DNA from: an uncultured Ruminococcus sp.
GTDB lineage: Bacteria; Bacillota; Clostridia; Oscillospirales; Acutalibacteraceae
NCBI GenBank assembly: GCA_902802105.1
Contig: CADCKR010000009.1
Span: forward strand, 1 to 59,189
Length of the DNA stretch: 59,189 nt
Direction: 5' to 3'
The stretch's first letter is position 1. Each line of letters begins with the position of its first letter. Under the pieces are notes generated by a model. That model was not told where the DNA came from. It saw only the letters and a program-made list of their open reading frames with translations, and did not search any database. This document shows positions 46,439 through 55,905 of the stretch, piece after piece. Made by a program: the position numbers and the translations under genes.

Positions 46439-47140
46439 TCAATAGAAAATATCCTCGCAATTTTCAAGCTCTGACATCGGACAATAATCCAAATCAGCTA
46501 CGATAAGATGATCCATCAGGCGCACATCAATAGATGCAAGTGAGCTTTTCAGCTTTTTTGTCACTCTTATATCCTGCTCGGACGGGAGAGCAAGCCCGCT
46601 CGGATGATTATGAGCAAGCACTGCACCGTAGGCCTTGTATTTTACACAAAGCTGCATTATCTTCCTGAAATTCAGCTCAGCAGCAGAAAACGCGCCGCTG
46701 CTGATTATATCGCAGAACAGCCTGTTGCCCTTTGGGTCAAGCAGTATAAGCAGTACCTGTTCTTCATCCTTACCGATAAAATACGGAAGCACACACTCCC
46801 CTATGTTATCAGAATTTATCTGCGTTGTTTTGTTTTTTGATTTGTACTTGTCAACATAATATCTCGAACAGACAGCAGGAATAAGCTTGATAAAAGAGGC
46901 GCAGGTCTTGCTCAGACCACACTCAACAAGACTGTCGTAGGTCGCATCAAAAACACCCGAAAAGCTGCCGAAACGGTCGATCAGCTTATGGGCAACCTCG
47001 TTAGTATCCTTCCTTGGTATGCCGTAAAAAAGCAGAAGCTCCATCACCTGATGATCCCGGAAGCCTTCCAGTCCTTCACTGAGGAAACGATCTCGCACAC
47101 GATCACGGTGACCATCGTGGATCCCTTTATTTTCGCCCAT
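46439..47140 (-). CDS. radC: RadC family protein (JAB/MPN domain)
   Basis: A 233-residue protein with an N-terminal helix-hairpin-helix-like region (LIDRFGSFSGVFDAT) and a C-terminal JAB/MPN+ metal-binding domain carrying LAHNHPSGLALPSEQD and the final DHLIVAD. It was first named for DNA repair; its true biochemical role is uncertain. It lies downstream of purD, 110 bases away, with no clear shared function. Confidence 0.94.
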   Translation of the reverse strand: MGENKGIHDGHRDRVRDRFLSEGLEGFRDHQVMELLLFYGIPRKDTNEVAHKLIDRFGSFSGVFDATYDSLVECGLSKTCASFIKLIPAVCSRYYVDKYKSKNKTTQINSDNIGECVLPYFIGKDEEQVLLILLDPKGNRLFCDIISSGAFSAAELNFRKIMQLCVKYKAYGAVLAHNHPSGLALPSEQDIRVTKKLKSSLASIDVRLMDHLIVADLDYCPMSELENCEDIFY

Positions 47141-47250
47141 AATACTTCTCCTTTATGAGATAATCCTCACTTCGATCAGTCCGGATGCGTGAAGAGATTC
47201 AGTTTTTAAATCACACATCCGGAAATGAAAGATAATTTTTGAACGGTTAC

Positions 47251-48516
47251 TTATTTTGTTCTGCCGATATCCTTTCTGTAGTGGGCACCCTCAAATGATA
47301 TCCTGCCCACAGCAGCATAAGCCTTGTCAAGAGCTTCGTCAAGCGTTCTGCCGCTTGCTGTAACCCCAAGCACACGTCCGCCGTTGGTGTAGAACTTTCC
47401 GTTTTCAAGCTTTGTTCCTGCATGGAAGATCTCAACGCCTTCAAGCTGACCGTTCTCATCAAGGCCGGTGATCTCCAGACCCTTTTTATATGCAAGAGGA
47501 TAACCGCCCGAAGCCATAACGACACAGGCTGTAGCTTCCTCGCTCCATTCTATTGTAAGCTGTGAAAGTCTTTCGTCGATAACTGCCTCGATAATATCTA
47601 CAAGGTCGGTCTTGAGCCTTGGAAGAACAACCTGAGCTTCCGGATCTCCGAAACGGGCATTATATTCGATGACCTTCGGGCCGTCAGGAGTTATCATAAG
47701 TCCGAAGTAAAGGCAGCCCTTGAAGGTACGGTTCTCGCTGTTCATTGCAGCTACTGTAGGCTCAAAGATAGTCTTGCGGCATATCTCGGCGATCTCAGGA
47801 GTATAATACGGGTTGGGGCTGATAGTACCCATACCGCCTGTGTTCAGTCCTTCGTCGTTGTCGTATGCGCGTTTGTGATCCTTGCTCGAAACCATCGGCA
47901 CAAGGGAAATGCCGTCTGTAAAAGCAAGCACAGACACCTCTGGGCCTGTAAGAAATTCCTCAACAACTATGTTATTGCCTGAATCTCCGAATTTCTTGTC
48001 CTCCATTATCTCTCTTACAGCATCCCTGGCTTCACTCTGCGTCTGAGCGATTATTACGCCCTTGCCCAGAGCAAGACCGTCAGCCTTGATAACAACAGGA
48101 TATTTGTTCTTTTCCTCTATGTAAGCGATAGCCTTTGCAGGGTCGTCAAACACCTCGTAATCAGCTGTCGGGATATGATACTTTTTCATCATATTCTTGG
48201 AAAAGACCTTGCTGCTTTCTATAACGGCAGCCTCTGCACGCGGACCGAAGGCTCTTATGCCGTTGGCAAGCAGAGTATCGACCATACCCGCAGCAAGCGG
48301 GTCATCGGGAGCCACAAAAACCAGATCAACTGCGTTTTTCTTTGAAAATTCAACTATTCCGGCCTTGTCCATCGCGCCGATATTGATGCACTCGGCATCC
48401 TTGGAAATGCCGCCGTTGCCTGGAGCTGCGTATATCTTATCTACCTTCGGGCTTTGTCTTAGCTTGCGGATGATCGTATGCTCACGACCGCCGCTTCCGA
48501 TAACAAGTATTCTCAT
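47251..48516 (-). CDS. purD: Phosphoribosylamine-glycine ligase
   Basis: A 421-residue ATP-grasp enzyme that joins glycine to phosphoribosylamine, step 2 of purine synthesis. MRILVIGSGGREHTII, KADGLALGKGVII, EEFLTGPEVSVLAFTDG and YNARFGDPEAQVVLPRL are diagnostic. It is the last gene of the purine operon, 37 bases after purH. Confidence 0.97.
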   Translation of the reverse strand: MRILVIGSGGREHTIIRKLRQSPKVDKIYAAPGNGGISKDAECINIGAMDKAGIVEFSKKNAVDLVFVAPDDPLAAGMVDTLLANGIRAFGPRAEAAVIESSKVFSKNMMKKYHIPTADYEVFDDPAKAIAYIEEKNKYPVVIKADGLALGKGVIIAQTQSEARDAVREIMEDKKFGDSGNNIVVEEFLTGPEVSVLAFTDGISLVPMVSSKDHKRAYDNDEGLNTGGMGTISPNPYYTPEIAEICRKTIFEPTVAAMNSENRTFKGCLYFGLMITPDGPKVIEYNARFGDPEAQVVLPRLKTDLVDIIEAVIDERLSQLTIEWSEEATACVVMASGGYPLAYKKGLEITGLDENGQLEGVEIFHAGTKLENGKFYTNGGRVLGVTASGRTLDEALDKAYAAVGRISFEGAHYRKDIGRTK

Positions 48517-48553
48517 TGGAATATTCCTCCTTGGGTTTACTGATCGTACAGGA

Positions 48554-49729
48554 TCAATGATGGAAAAGACGGATGCCTGTGAACGCCATTGTCATATTGT
48601 ACTTATTGCAGGTGTCGATAACATTGTCATCACGGATAGAACCGCCGGGCTGTGCGATATACTGCACACCGCTGCGCTTTGCACGCTCAATGTTGTCTCC
48701 GAACGGGAAGAATGCATCCGAACCGAGTGAAACGCCGCTGAATGTAGCAAGCCATGCCTTCTTTTCTTCTTTGGTAAGGGGTTCGGGCTTTACAGTAAAG
48801 AACTGCTCCCATGTACCGTCTGCAAGCACATCCTCGTAATCGTCAGAAATATATACGTCGATAGTATTGTCACGGTCGGGTCTGCGTATGTCCTCACGGA
48901 ACGGAAGCGCAAGCACCTTCGGGCACTGACGGAGATACCATATATCTGCCTTGTTGCCTGCAAGGCGTGTACAGTGTATTCTTGACTGCTGACCTGCGCC
49001 TACACCTATAGCCTGACCGTCCTTTGCATAGCATACAGAGTTGGACTGTGTATATTTGAGTGTGATAAGAGCGATTATAAGGTCTCTCTTAGCATCATCC
49101 GGAAAATCCTTGTTTTCGGTAACTATATTTTTAAGCATTTCCTCATCTATTTTAAGGTCGTTTCTGCCCTGCTCAAAGGTAATGCCGTAGACCTGCTTAT
49201 GCTCGATGGCAGCAGGAACATAGTCCTTGTCGATCTTTACGATATTATAGGTGCCCTTACGCTTTGTTTTAAGGATAGCAAGAGCCTCATCGGTGTAATC
49301 GGGAGCGATTATGCCGTCGGAAACCTCTCTCTGAAGGAGAAGAGCCGTCTGCTTGTCGCAGGTATCGGAAAGCGCCACCCAGTCACCGTAGGATGACATT
49401 CTGTCGGCGCCTCTTGCCTTTGCATAAGCGCTTGCTATCGGAGAAAGCTCAAGATCGTCCACAAAATAGATCTTTTTGAGGGTATCGGAAAGCTCTGTCG
49501 CTACAGCGGCGCCTGCCGGACTTACATGCTTGAATGAAGCGGCAGCCGGAAGGCCTGTTGCCGCTTTAAGCTCTGTGACAAGCTGCCAGCTGTTGAAGGC
49601 ATCAAGGAAGTTGATGTAGCCCGGTCTGCCGTTGAGTACGGTAACAGGCAGATCAGAACCGTCCTGCATATAGATTTTTGAAGGCTTCTGGTTAGGGTTG
49701 CAGCCATATTTAAGTTCAAGCTCGTTCAT
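48554..49729 (-). CDS. purH: AICAR formyltransferase, single-domain PurH-like
   Basis: A 391-residue enzyme that formylates AICAR to FAICAR, the ninth step of purine synthesis. It matches only the transformylase part of bifunctional PurH (about 510 residues). The catalytic Lys-His is in FKHVSPAGAAV and the end TGIRLFHH is typical. The N-terminal cyclohydrolase domain of PurH is absent. The cyclohydrolase step is supplied by the PurO-type protein encoded just upstream, 40 bases away. This split arrangement is like that of archaea and some Clostridia. Confidence 0.92.
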   Translation of the reverse strand: MNELELKYGCNPNQKPSKIYMQDGSDLPVTVLNGRPGYINFLDAFNSWQLVTELKAATGLPAAASFKHVSPAGAAVATELSDTLKKIYFVDDLELSPIASAYAKARGADRMSSYGDWVALSDTCDKQTALLLQREVSDGIIAPDYTDEALAILKTKRKGTYNIVKIDKDYVPAAIEHKQVYGITFEQGRNDLKIDEEMLKNIVTENKDFPDDAKRDLIIALITLKYTQSNSVCYAKDGQAIGVGAGQQSRIHCTRLAGNKADIWYLRQCPKVLALPFREDIRRPDRDNTIDVYISDDYEDVLADGTWEQFFTVKPEPLTKEEKKAWLATFSGVSLGSDAFFPFGDNIERAKRSGVQYIAQPGGSIRDDNVIDTCNKYNMTMAFTGIRLFHH

Positions 49730-49769
49730 TGTGAAGAACTCCTTTCAGTTGTGTTTCTGTTGTGAGATA

Positions 49770-50477
49770 TCATTTGTTTTTGTTTACTATCCTGTCTTCA
49801 AACTCACCTGTTGCCAGGTCGATGAAGCGGGTATAGAGTGATACTTTATTGTCGGCATTGAGTGAATCCCATACATCAGATGTAAAGGTGTCGATATCGC
49901 CCTTGATATTTACAAGGGTGGGTTCGCCCTCAAACGAAGGGATCGGGCTGCCGTCGCACTTGTAGGTATGAATGAAGTGTCCCTCACCTGCGACCGGCTG
50001 TGCATACTCGTAGAAAAAGCGCAGCGCAGACTCTTCCCTGCCGCAGTTGCTTTTGAGGATAGAAAGCTTATAGGAGAAGCTTCCGTCCGCAAAATCCAGG
50101 ATGCCGGAAATTCTCGGTGTGAAGTTTGGCGGGTCCGGCTCAAATGTGCGTGTGCGCAAAGCCTCCTCGAAGGTCTTGCCCTCAAGAATGAAATCCCTGA
50201 CAGTATCGGTCTGGTCGCCGTTTGTAACAACTGTTGAGCTTTCAAGTGTGCGCACCGGCGCATAGATAATAAGCGAAGGGTCAACAAGCTTTGAAGGGTC
50301 AAACGCCTGTGTCTTGAGATCCTTGCCCTCAGCTATAAATACACGGTTGCGGCTGTTTTCGCTTCTGCCCATGATAAAGTAGCCGATAACTGCCTTTTTG
50401 CCGTCCTCACTCATGCCTATGATTATTCCTCTGCCCGGATATGTGGTAGATGATATTTCTGCTTTCAGATCTGTCAT
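49770..50477 (-). CDS. purO: IMP cyclohydrolase, PurO-type
   Basis: A 235-residue protein of the archaeal-type IMP cyclohydrolase family (Ntn-hydrolase-like fold), which closes FAICAR to IMP. Segments GRGIIIGMSEDGKKAVIGYF and MGRSENSRNRVF (in two parts), DPSLIIYAPVR, and NFTPRISGILD match the family as I know it. It is unrelated in sequence to the bacterial PurH cyclohydrolase domain. It sits next to a transformylase-only PurH, so together they do what one bifunctional enzyme does elsewhere. A 308-base gap with tandem repeats separates it from purN. Confidence 0.88.
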   Translation of the reverse strand: MTDLKAEISSTTYPGRGIIIGMSEDGKKAVIGYFIMGRSENSRNRVFIAEGKDLKTQAFDPSKLVDPSLIIYAPVRTLESSTVVTNGDQTDTVRDFILEGKTFEEALRTRTFEPDPPNFTPRISGILDFADGSFSYKLSILKSNCGREESALRFFYEYAQPVAGEGHFIHTYKCDGSPIPSFEGEPTLVNIKGDIDTFTSDVWDSLNADNKVSLYTRFIDLATGEFEDRIVNKNK

Positions 50478-50510
50478 AATAATGATCCTTTCTTTTTAAT
50501 TTGTGATTAC

Positions 50511-50703
50511 GTCAGGGAAACTTTGTCAGGGGGACTTTGTCAGGGGGACTTTTGCGAAAAAGTCCCCCCGACACCCCCGAAAACGATGTTTTACGTGAAA
50601 GTCCTCCGACACCCCCGAAAACGATGTTTTACGTGAAAGTCCTCCGACACCCCCGAAAACGATGTTTTACGGGAAAGTTCTTCCGACCCCCGAAAACGAT
50701 GTT
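50511..50703. repeat. Tandem repeats between purN and purO
   Basis: A 14-bp unit (GTCAGGGGGACTTT) occurs three times at 50511-50553, leading into a hairpin GGGGGACTTTT / AAAAGTCCCCC at 50543-50569. Then a 38-bp unit occurs three to four times (starts near 50579, 50617, 50655 and 50692). Each holds AAAACGATGTTTT, a short palindrome, and CCTCCGACACCCCCG. No gene lies in the remainder of 50478-50785. Confidence 0.85.
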
Positions 50704-50785
50704 GTGGAAACATCAGCATTATTTATTCTTTAATAGTACAGCTTTACGGGAAAGCTCTTACGCCGTGCGGAAAGCGCAAATGCGG

Positions 50786-51412
50786 TCAATCCTTTATATA
50801 TACCCTTGAGTCCCTGACTTCAAGCTTATCCTCACAGAAGAGTGATACAGCCTGCGGCAGTATTTTCCACTCGGCCTGCTCCATAACTCTCCTTTGAAGC
50901 GTTTCAGGGGTATCATCATCCCTGACCTCAACACCCTTTTGCAGAATGATAGGGCCGCCGTCACAGACTTCAGTTACAAAATGCACTGTAGCGCCGGTAA
51001 GCTTTACACCCTTTTTCAGCGCTTCCTCGTGAACCTTAAGTCCATAATAGCCCTTTCCGCAGAATGACGGGATAAGCGCAGGATGAACATTCATCATCTT
51101 GTTAGGCATAGCCTTCACAACAAGCTCATCAAGTATCGTCATAAATCCGGCATACACAACAAGATCGGCTTTTTCTTCAAGTATAGCGTCAAGCACAGCC
51201 TGACTGTATGAGATGATATCCGGATATTCCCTGCGGGCTATCACTCTGGAGCTTATGCCATGCTTTGCCGCTCTTTCAAGAGCATATACTCCGGGCTTTG
51301 AAGATATCACGCAGGTGATCCTGCCGTTTTTTATTGCGCCGCTTTCCTGAGCATCTATCAGAGCCTGAAGATTTGTACCGCCGCCTGAAACGAGCACTAC
51401 GATATTTTTCAT
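50786..51412 (-). CDS. purN: Phosphoribosylglycinamide formyltransferase
   Basis: A 208-residue folate-dependent GAR transformylase, step 3 of purine synthesis. VSGGGTNLQALIDA, NVHPALIPSFCGKGYYG and TGATVHFVTEVCDGGPII contain the binding loop and catalytic Asn-His-Asp set. It lies 18 bases after purM. Downstream, a repeat-filled gap may weaken expression of purO-purH-purD. Confidence 0.96.
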   Translation of the reverse strand: MKNIVVLVSGGGTNLQALIDAQESGAIKNGRITCVISSKPGVYALERAAKHGISSRVIARREYPDIISYSQAVLDAILEEKADLVVYAGFMTILDELVVKAMPNKMMNVHPALIPSFCGKGYYGLKVHEEALKKGVKLTGATVHFVTEVCDGGPIILQKGVEVRDDDTPETLQRRVMEQAEWKILPQAVSLFCEDKLEVRDSRVYIKD

Positions 51413-51430
51413 TAGTATGTCACCTTTTTA

Positions 51431-52468
51431 TCAGTATTCGATGATAACGCCCTCGTCACTCGAAACAAGCTCACCGAGAACATAAGCATCCTCGCCTGAG
51501 GCTTTAAGTGAAGCGATAGCGCTGTCGGCATCTGCCGCATCAACAACAACGGTCATTCCCACGCCCATATTATATGTATTGAACATATCGCGCTCAGGTA
51601 CATTGCCTGCCTTGGCAATAAGATCAAATATCGGGAGCACCTGAACATCCTTCCTCTTTATCCTTGCAGAAATGCCGTCAGGAAGTGATCTCGGTATATT
51701 CTCATAGAAACCGCCGCCCGTTATGTGAGAGATCGACTTTACCTTTACGCTCTCAAGCAAAGACATTATTGCCTTTACATATATCCTTGTAGGCGTCAGC
51801 AATGATTCTCCCAGTGTCATGCCAAGCTCGTCATAATGCACTGCGATAGTCTTTTCACTGATATCAAATACCTTTCGTACAAGTGAGAAACCGTTCGAGT
51901 GAACTCCGCTCGACCTTATGCCGATCATAACATCACCGGGCTTCTGAGTATCCGGCTTGAGTATCTTGTCCTTGTCAACAACGCCTACTGCAAAACCCGC
52001 AAGGTCATATTCATCCTCAGGCATAAGTCCGGGATGTTCTGCCGTTTCGCCGCCGATAAGAGCGCATTCGCTCTGGACACAGCCCTCTGCAACGCCCGAT
52101 ACGATCTTTGCAACTTTTTCGGGATAGTTCTTGCCTATTGCAATATAATCAAGGAAGAACTGCGGTTTTGCTCCGCAGCAGATTATATCGTTAACGCACA
52201 TGGCAACGCAGTCGATACCGACTGTATCATGCTTATCCATAAGAAATGCAAGCTTTATCTTTGTTCCTACGCCGTCTGTGCCCGAAACAAGCACGGGCTT
52301 GTTTATGCCTGTGGTGTCGATCTCAAAAAGACCGCCGAAGCCGCCTATGCCCGAAAGCACGCCGCTTGTCATTGTTCTTGCAACATGAGCCTTCATCAGC
52401 TCAACCGCCTTGTAGCCCGCAGTTACGTCAACGCCTGCTGCCTTGTAGCTGTCACTGTAGCTTTTCAT
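51431..52468 (-). CDS. purM: Phosphoribosylformylglycinamidine cyclo-ligase
   Basis: A 345-residue AIR synthetase, step 5 of purine synthesis. [52 protein letters not shown] (ATP and substrate site), [11 protein letters not shown] and [13 protein letters not shown] are typical. It lies 19 bases after purF. Confidence 0.97.
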   Translation of the reverse strand: MKSYSDSYKAAGVDVTAGYKAVELMKAHVARTMTSGVLSGIGGFGGLFEIDTTGINKPVLVSGTDGVGTKIKLAFLMDKHDTVGIDCVAMCVNDIICCGAKPQFFLDYIAIGKNYPEKVAKIVSGVAEGCVQSECALIGGETAEHPGLMPEDEYDLAGFAVGVVDKDKILKPDTQKPGDVMIGIRSSGVHSNGFSLVRKVFDISEKTIAVHYDELGMTLGESLLTPTRIYVKAIMSLLESVKVKSISHITGGGFYENIPRSLPDGISARIKRKDVQVLPIFDLIAKAGNVPERDMFNTYNMGVGMTVVVDAADADSAIASLKASGEDAYVLGELVSSDEGVIIEY

Positions 52469-52487
52469 ATTTTTCCTCCATGGTAAA

Positions 52488-53909
52488 TCAAGATTCTTCT
52501 ATAGCCTTTGAATATTTGTCATCTCTCGATGTATCAGAAACATCAAGAGGATAATTGCCCGTAAAGCAGGCATCACACAGATCAAGCTTATTTTCTTTTG
52601 CAAGCTCCCTGAGACTTTCCACCGAAAGGAACCCAAGGGAATCTGCGCCTATATATTTACATATATCCTCGGTACTGTTTGATGCTGCAATAAGCTCCTC
52701 CTTTATCGTTGAGTCGCTTGTAAGATAGCAGGGACATCTGAACGGCGGAGATGCTATGCGCATATGCACCTCTTTAGCTCCTGCCTGACGAAGCAGATTG
52801 ACTATATGACGGCTTGTCTTGCCTTTGACGATAGAATCATCAATGACAATCACCCTCTTGCCGTTTACGTTGTTTTTAAGTGCATTCAGCTTTATGCGCA
52901 TAAGATACTCGGAATTACGCTTTCTGTCGTTGAAGGCACGGCCGATGTATTTGTTCTTGATAAGGCCGGTCGCATAAGGTATGCCGGATTCCATCGCATA
53001 GCCTATAGCGGATTCTATTCCGCAGTCGGGAACACCGCAGACGATATCGGCCTCTGCCGGATGCTGCTGTGCAAGCATCCTTCCTGCTCTCTGACGCGAA
53101 AGATTGACAGAAACTCCGTCCACAACGCTGTCCGGACGTGAAAAGAATATATATTCAAATATGCAGAAAGCGGTCTTTCCGCCGCAGTTATCCTTATAGC
53201 TGTGAACCCCTTCGCTGTCGATAACAAGCATCTCGCCCGGCTCGATATCACGTATGAATTTGCCGCCCATGCTGTCAAAAACGCAGGATTCCGATGCTAT
53301 GACATAGCTTGAACCTATCATTCCGTAGCAAAGCGGACGAATGCCCATCGGGTCACGAACTCCGATAAGCTTATGCGGAGCCATAAAGGTAAGCGCATAA
53401 GCACCCTTGAGCTGACTGACAGCCTTTTGTACTGCCTCTTCAATCGTAGAAGTTTTTATTCTTGCCCTTGCAACAAGATATGCGATTATCTCCGTGTCAC
53501 CGTTGGACTGAAATATAGCCGCACCCTGATTGAGGTCTTCCCTGAGCTCGTGATAATTTGTCAGAGCACCGTTCATTCCAAGCGCAAGCTGACCCTTGAT
53601 ATATCTCATTACAAGCGGAGCGAGATTTTCGTGATCTACCGGTCTGTTTCCGGATGAATACTTGACGTGCCCCAGAGCTATCTGACCGCCGCCAAGCCTT
53701 GCAAGCTCTTTTTCCGGAAGAGCCTCCGGTATCATGCCAAGATCCTTGTGATAGGTTATTGTACCGTCGTTGCTTACGGCAATACCTGCGCCGACCTGTC
53801 CGCGATGCTGCAAAGCATAAAGCGAAAGGTAGGTCTCCTCAACTATATCGACTGCGGGATCGGTAGTATATATGCCGATAACGCCGCACTCATCATGTAA
53901 TTCAGACAT
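52488..53909 (-). CDS. purF: Amidophosphoribosyltransferase
   Basis: A 473-residue enzyme for the committed step of purine synthesis. The start [14 protein letters not shown] shows a short propeptide; cleavage before Cys8 would free the catalytic cysteine of the glutaminase domain. The phosphoribosyltransferase domain carries [18 protein letters not shown]. Cysteines at AFCIFEY, RCPCYL and LCDACFTG correspond to the [4Fe-4S] ligands of the oxygen-sensitive Bacillus-type enzyme. It lies 11 bases after purE. Confidence 0.97.
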   Translation of the reverse strand: MSELHDECGVIGIYTTDPAVDIVEETYLSLYALQHRGQVGAGIAVSNDGTITYHKDLGMIPEALPEKELARLGGGQIALGHVKYSSGNRPVDHENLAPLVMRYIKGQLALGMNGALTNYHELREDLNQGAAIFQSNGDTEIIAYLVARARIKTSTIEEAVQKAVSQLKGAYALTFMAPHKLIGVRDPMGIRPLCYGMIGSSYVIASESCVFDSMGGKFIRDIEPGEMLVIDSEGVHSYKDNCGGKTAFCIFEYIFFSRPDSVVDGVSVNLSRQRAGRMLAQQHPAEADIVCGVPDCGIESAIGYAMESGIPYATGLIKNKYIGRAFNDRKRNSEYLMRIKLNALKNNVNGKRVIVIDDSIVKGKTSRHIVNLLRQAGAKEVHMRIASPPFRCPCYLTSDSTIKEELIAASNSTEDICKYIGADSLGFLSVESLRELAKENKLDLCDACFTGNYPLDVSDTSRDDKYSKAIEES

Positions 53910-53920
53910 AATCCGACTCC

Positions 53921-54436
53921 TTACTTTGCAAGCAGCTCAGCTACCTTCTGCTGCATTGCTGCGTCTTTTTTCTCAACGCCTTTTTTCATGCTGATCTTTT
54001 CTTCCTCTAACTTCTGTGCAAGAGCATCATCAGAAAGTGCGAGCATCTGTACTGCAAGGATAGCTGCGTTATCTGCGCCGTCAATAGCCACTGTTGCCAC
54101 CGGTATGCCCTTGGGCATCTGCACTGTAGCAAGAAGCGCATCAAGACCGTCAAGCGTAGAAGATTTTATCGGTATTCCGATAACTGGTATAGTAGTATGT
54201 GCAGCAAGCACACCTGCCAGATGGGCAGCCTTTCCTGCTGCGGCAATGATTACACCGAAGCCGTTCTTTCTTGCGTTTGCCGAAAACTCCGCCGCAGCCT
54301 CAGGGGTTCTGTGGGCTGACATAACGTGCACCTCAAACGGCACCGAATAAGAATCCAATGTCTTTATTGCGCCTGCAACCGTAGGAAAGTCGCTGTCGCT
54401 TCCCATGATAACCGCCACTTTTTTCTGTTCGGACAT
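53921..54436 (-). CDS. purE: N5-carboxyaminoimidazole ribonucleotide mutase
   Basis: A 171-residue class I PurE that moves the carboxyl group of N5-CAIR to give CAIR. MGSDSDFPTV, MSAHRTPEAA and AAGKAAHLAGVLAAHT are the active-site segments. The ATG at 54436 follows AAAGGAGAG; the in-frame extension to 54538 overlaps the mRNA leader and its hairpin and has no ribosome-binding site. It is the first gene of the purine operon. The usual partner purK is not in the window. Confidence 0.95.
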   Translation of the reverse strand: MSEQKKVAVIMGSDSDFPTVAGAIKTLDSYSVPFEVHVMSAHRTPEAAAEFSANARKNGFGVIIAAAGKAAHLAGVLAAHTTIPVIGIPIKSSTLDGLDALLATVQMPKGIPVATVAIDGADNAAILAVQMLALSDDALAQKLEEEKISMKKGVEKKDAAMQQKVAELLAK

Positions 54437-54536
54437 GATAATACTCTCCTTTGTTTTCTTTTTAAAAGCCTGTAATGCGGTGCAGCCTGCTGAACGCTTG
54501 CCGCACTGCACCGGAACAAAAAATATTCCTTCTATC

Positions 54537-54565
54537 ATTTTAGCCTATATCACACAAAAATGCAA
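54537..54565 (-). promoter_or_regulatory. Promoter of the purine operon
   Basis: On the minus strand TTGCAT and TAAAAT with 17 bases between. The leader then contains a GC-rich hairpin (GGTGCAG with CTGCACC, about 54478-54513). I see no purine riboswitch and no clear PurR box. Confidence 0.65.
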
Positions 54566-54608
54566 GACTGATATTACAAAAAAGGTATGCAGAATTAAAC
54601 AGCAATTA

Positions 54609-54638
54609 TTGACTTTATATTATTACTTCTGATATAAT
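54609..54638 (+). promoter_or_regulatory. Promoter of guaA
   Basis: TTGACT and an extended TGATATAAT box with an 18-base spacer; transcription would begin near 54645, just before the structured leader. Confidence 0.75.
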
Positions 54639-54651
54639 ATATGCATCCTTA

Positions 54652-54723
54652 CTGACTGTACAATAATGCCCGATGCAGCTTCAGGCATGACCGGGCGGTA
54701 TGCGGACTTTATCGTACTGTCAG
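54652..54723 (+). ncRNA. Structured leader of guaA, candidate regulatory RNA
   Basis: An outer stem pairs CTGACTGTAC (54652-54661) with GTACTGTCAG (54714-54723) with one T-T mismatch. An inner stem pairs GCCCG (54668-54672) with CGGGC (54692-54696) and continues as ATGC / GCAT with an 8-base loop. Between them on the 3' side is a 17-base unpaired segment beginning GGTATGCGGACT. The arrangement resembles a small aptamer. I cannot match it to a known riboswitch, and no terminator follows, so any control might act at translation. Confidence 0.5.
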
Positions 54724-54758
54724 AAAACAAAAAAATTTGTATTATTTCGGAGGTTGCT

Positions 54759-55739
54759 ATGCAGGGAAATGTCAGACCGGAAACAATGGAAAGAATAACC
54801 ACCAAGGAGCTTGCAGAAGCTTTTATTGATGAACAGGTAAAGGAATTGAGAGAACAGATCGGTGAAAAGAAGGTGCTCCTTGCACTGTCGGGCGGAGTTG
54901 ACAGCTCTGTTGTTGCAGCACTTCTCATCAAGGCTGTCGGCAAGCAGCTTGTTTGTGTACACGTTAACCACGGACTTCTCCGCAAGGGCGAGCCGGAGCA
55001 GGTCATCGAGGTCTTCAGGAACCGTATGGATGCTAACCTTGTTTATGTTGATGCGGCGGATCGTTTTCTTGACAAGCTTGCAGGCGTTGCTGAGCCTGAG
55101 AAAAAGAGAAAGATCATAGGCGCTGAGTTTATACGTGTATTTGAGGAAGAAGCAAGAAAGCTTGACGGCATAGAGTTTCTTGCTCAGGGTACGATCTATC
55201 CTGATATTCTCGAAAGCGACGGAGTAAAGGCACACCACAATGTCGGCGGACTGCCTGAGGATCTGCAGTTTGAGCTTGTTGAGCCGCTGAAGCTTCTTTT
55301 CAAGGATGAAGTAAGGGTCGTCGGCAAAACTCTCGGCCTGCCTGACAATATGGTTTACCGTCAGCCGTTCCCGGGACCGGGTCTTGGTGTTCGCTGTCTC
55401 GGCGCTATCACAAGAGACAGGCTCGAGGCTGTACGTGAATCAGACGCTATCCTTCGTGAGGAGTTTGCAAAGAACGGTCTTGCAGGCAAGGTATGGCAGT
55501 ATTTTACCGCTGTTCCGGATTTCAGATCGGTAGGCGTTAAAGACGGCAAGCGCACCTTTGCTTATCCCGTCATCATCCGTGCCGTGAATACCACTGATGC
55601 TATGACTGCTTCTGTAGAAAACGTACCGTTTGAGCTTTTACAGCATATAACCGCAAGGATAACCGCAGAGGTTGAAAACGTCAACCGCGTACTCTTTGAT
55701 CTTACTCCCAAGCCTTCCGCAACGATCGAATGGGAATAA
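54759..55739 (+). CDS. guaA: GMP synthase ATP-pyrophosphatase subunit (no glutaminase domain)
   Basis: A 326-residue protein matching only the C-terminal two thirds of bacterial GuaA. The PP-loop LALSGGVDSSVVAALL, the XMP/dimerisation segments FPGPGLGVRCLGAITRDRL (in parts) and the end RVLFDLTPKPSATIEWE are all there. The usual N-terminal class I glutaminase domain is missing, so it either uses ammonia or pairs with a separate GuaAa subunit as in archaea. The ATG at 54759 follows CGGAGG; the upstream in-frame ATG at 54666 lies inside the structured leader. It is divergent from the purine operon. Confidence 0.93.
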   Translation: MQGNVRPETMERITTKELAEAFIDEQVKELREQIGEKKVLLALSGGVDSSVVAALLIKAVGKQLVCVHVNHGLLRKGEPEQVIEVFRNRMDANLVYVDAADRFLDKLAGVAEPEKKRKIIGAEFIRVFEEEARKLDGIEFLAQGTIYPDILESDGVKAHHNVGGLPEDLQFELVEPLKLLFKDEVRVVGKTLGLPDNMVYRQPFPGPGLGVRCLGAITRDRLEAVRESDAILREEFAKNGLAGKVWQYFTAVPDFRSVGVKDGKRTFAYPVIIRAVNTTDAMTASVENVPFELLQHITARITAEVENVNRVLFDLTPKPSATIEWE

Positions 55740-55743
55740 TGGC

Positions 55744-55790
55744 AAAGCCCCTGAAACGCCGCTGTTTATGCGGGTTTCAGGGGCTTTATT
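55744..55790 (+). terminator. Terminator of guaA
   Basis: AAAGCCCCTGAAAC and GTTTCAGGGGCTTT form a 14-bp perfect stem followed by ATT. It is the strongest hairpin in the area. Confidence 0.88.
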
Positions 55791-55905
55791 CAAGCAAGCA
55801 CAAAAGCCTCCAAGCAGATCGTGATGCAAATGACCGGAGCCGGAAAAAGTCTGATAAGAATAAAAACATTCCGTAAACATTTTAAAAGAAATTTTCAATA
55901 AAGTG

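Noticed and set aside
50535-50705. Possible CRISPR array in the purine operon
   Set aside because: The 38-bp units follow each other without variable spacers and only three to four are present.
54437-54758. Classical purine riboswitch between purE and guaA
   Set aside because: I could not find the conserved three-way junction and loop pairs of the guanine/adenine riboswitch on either strand.
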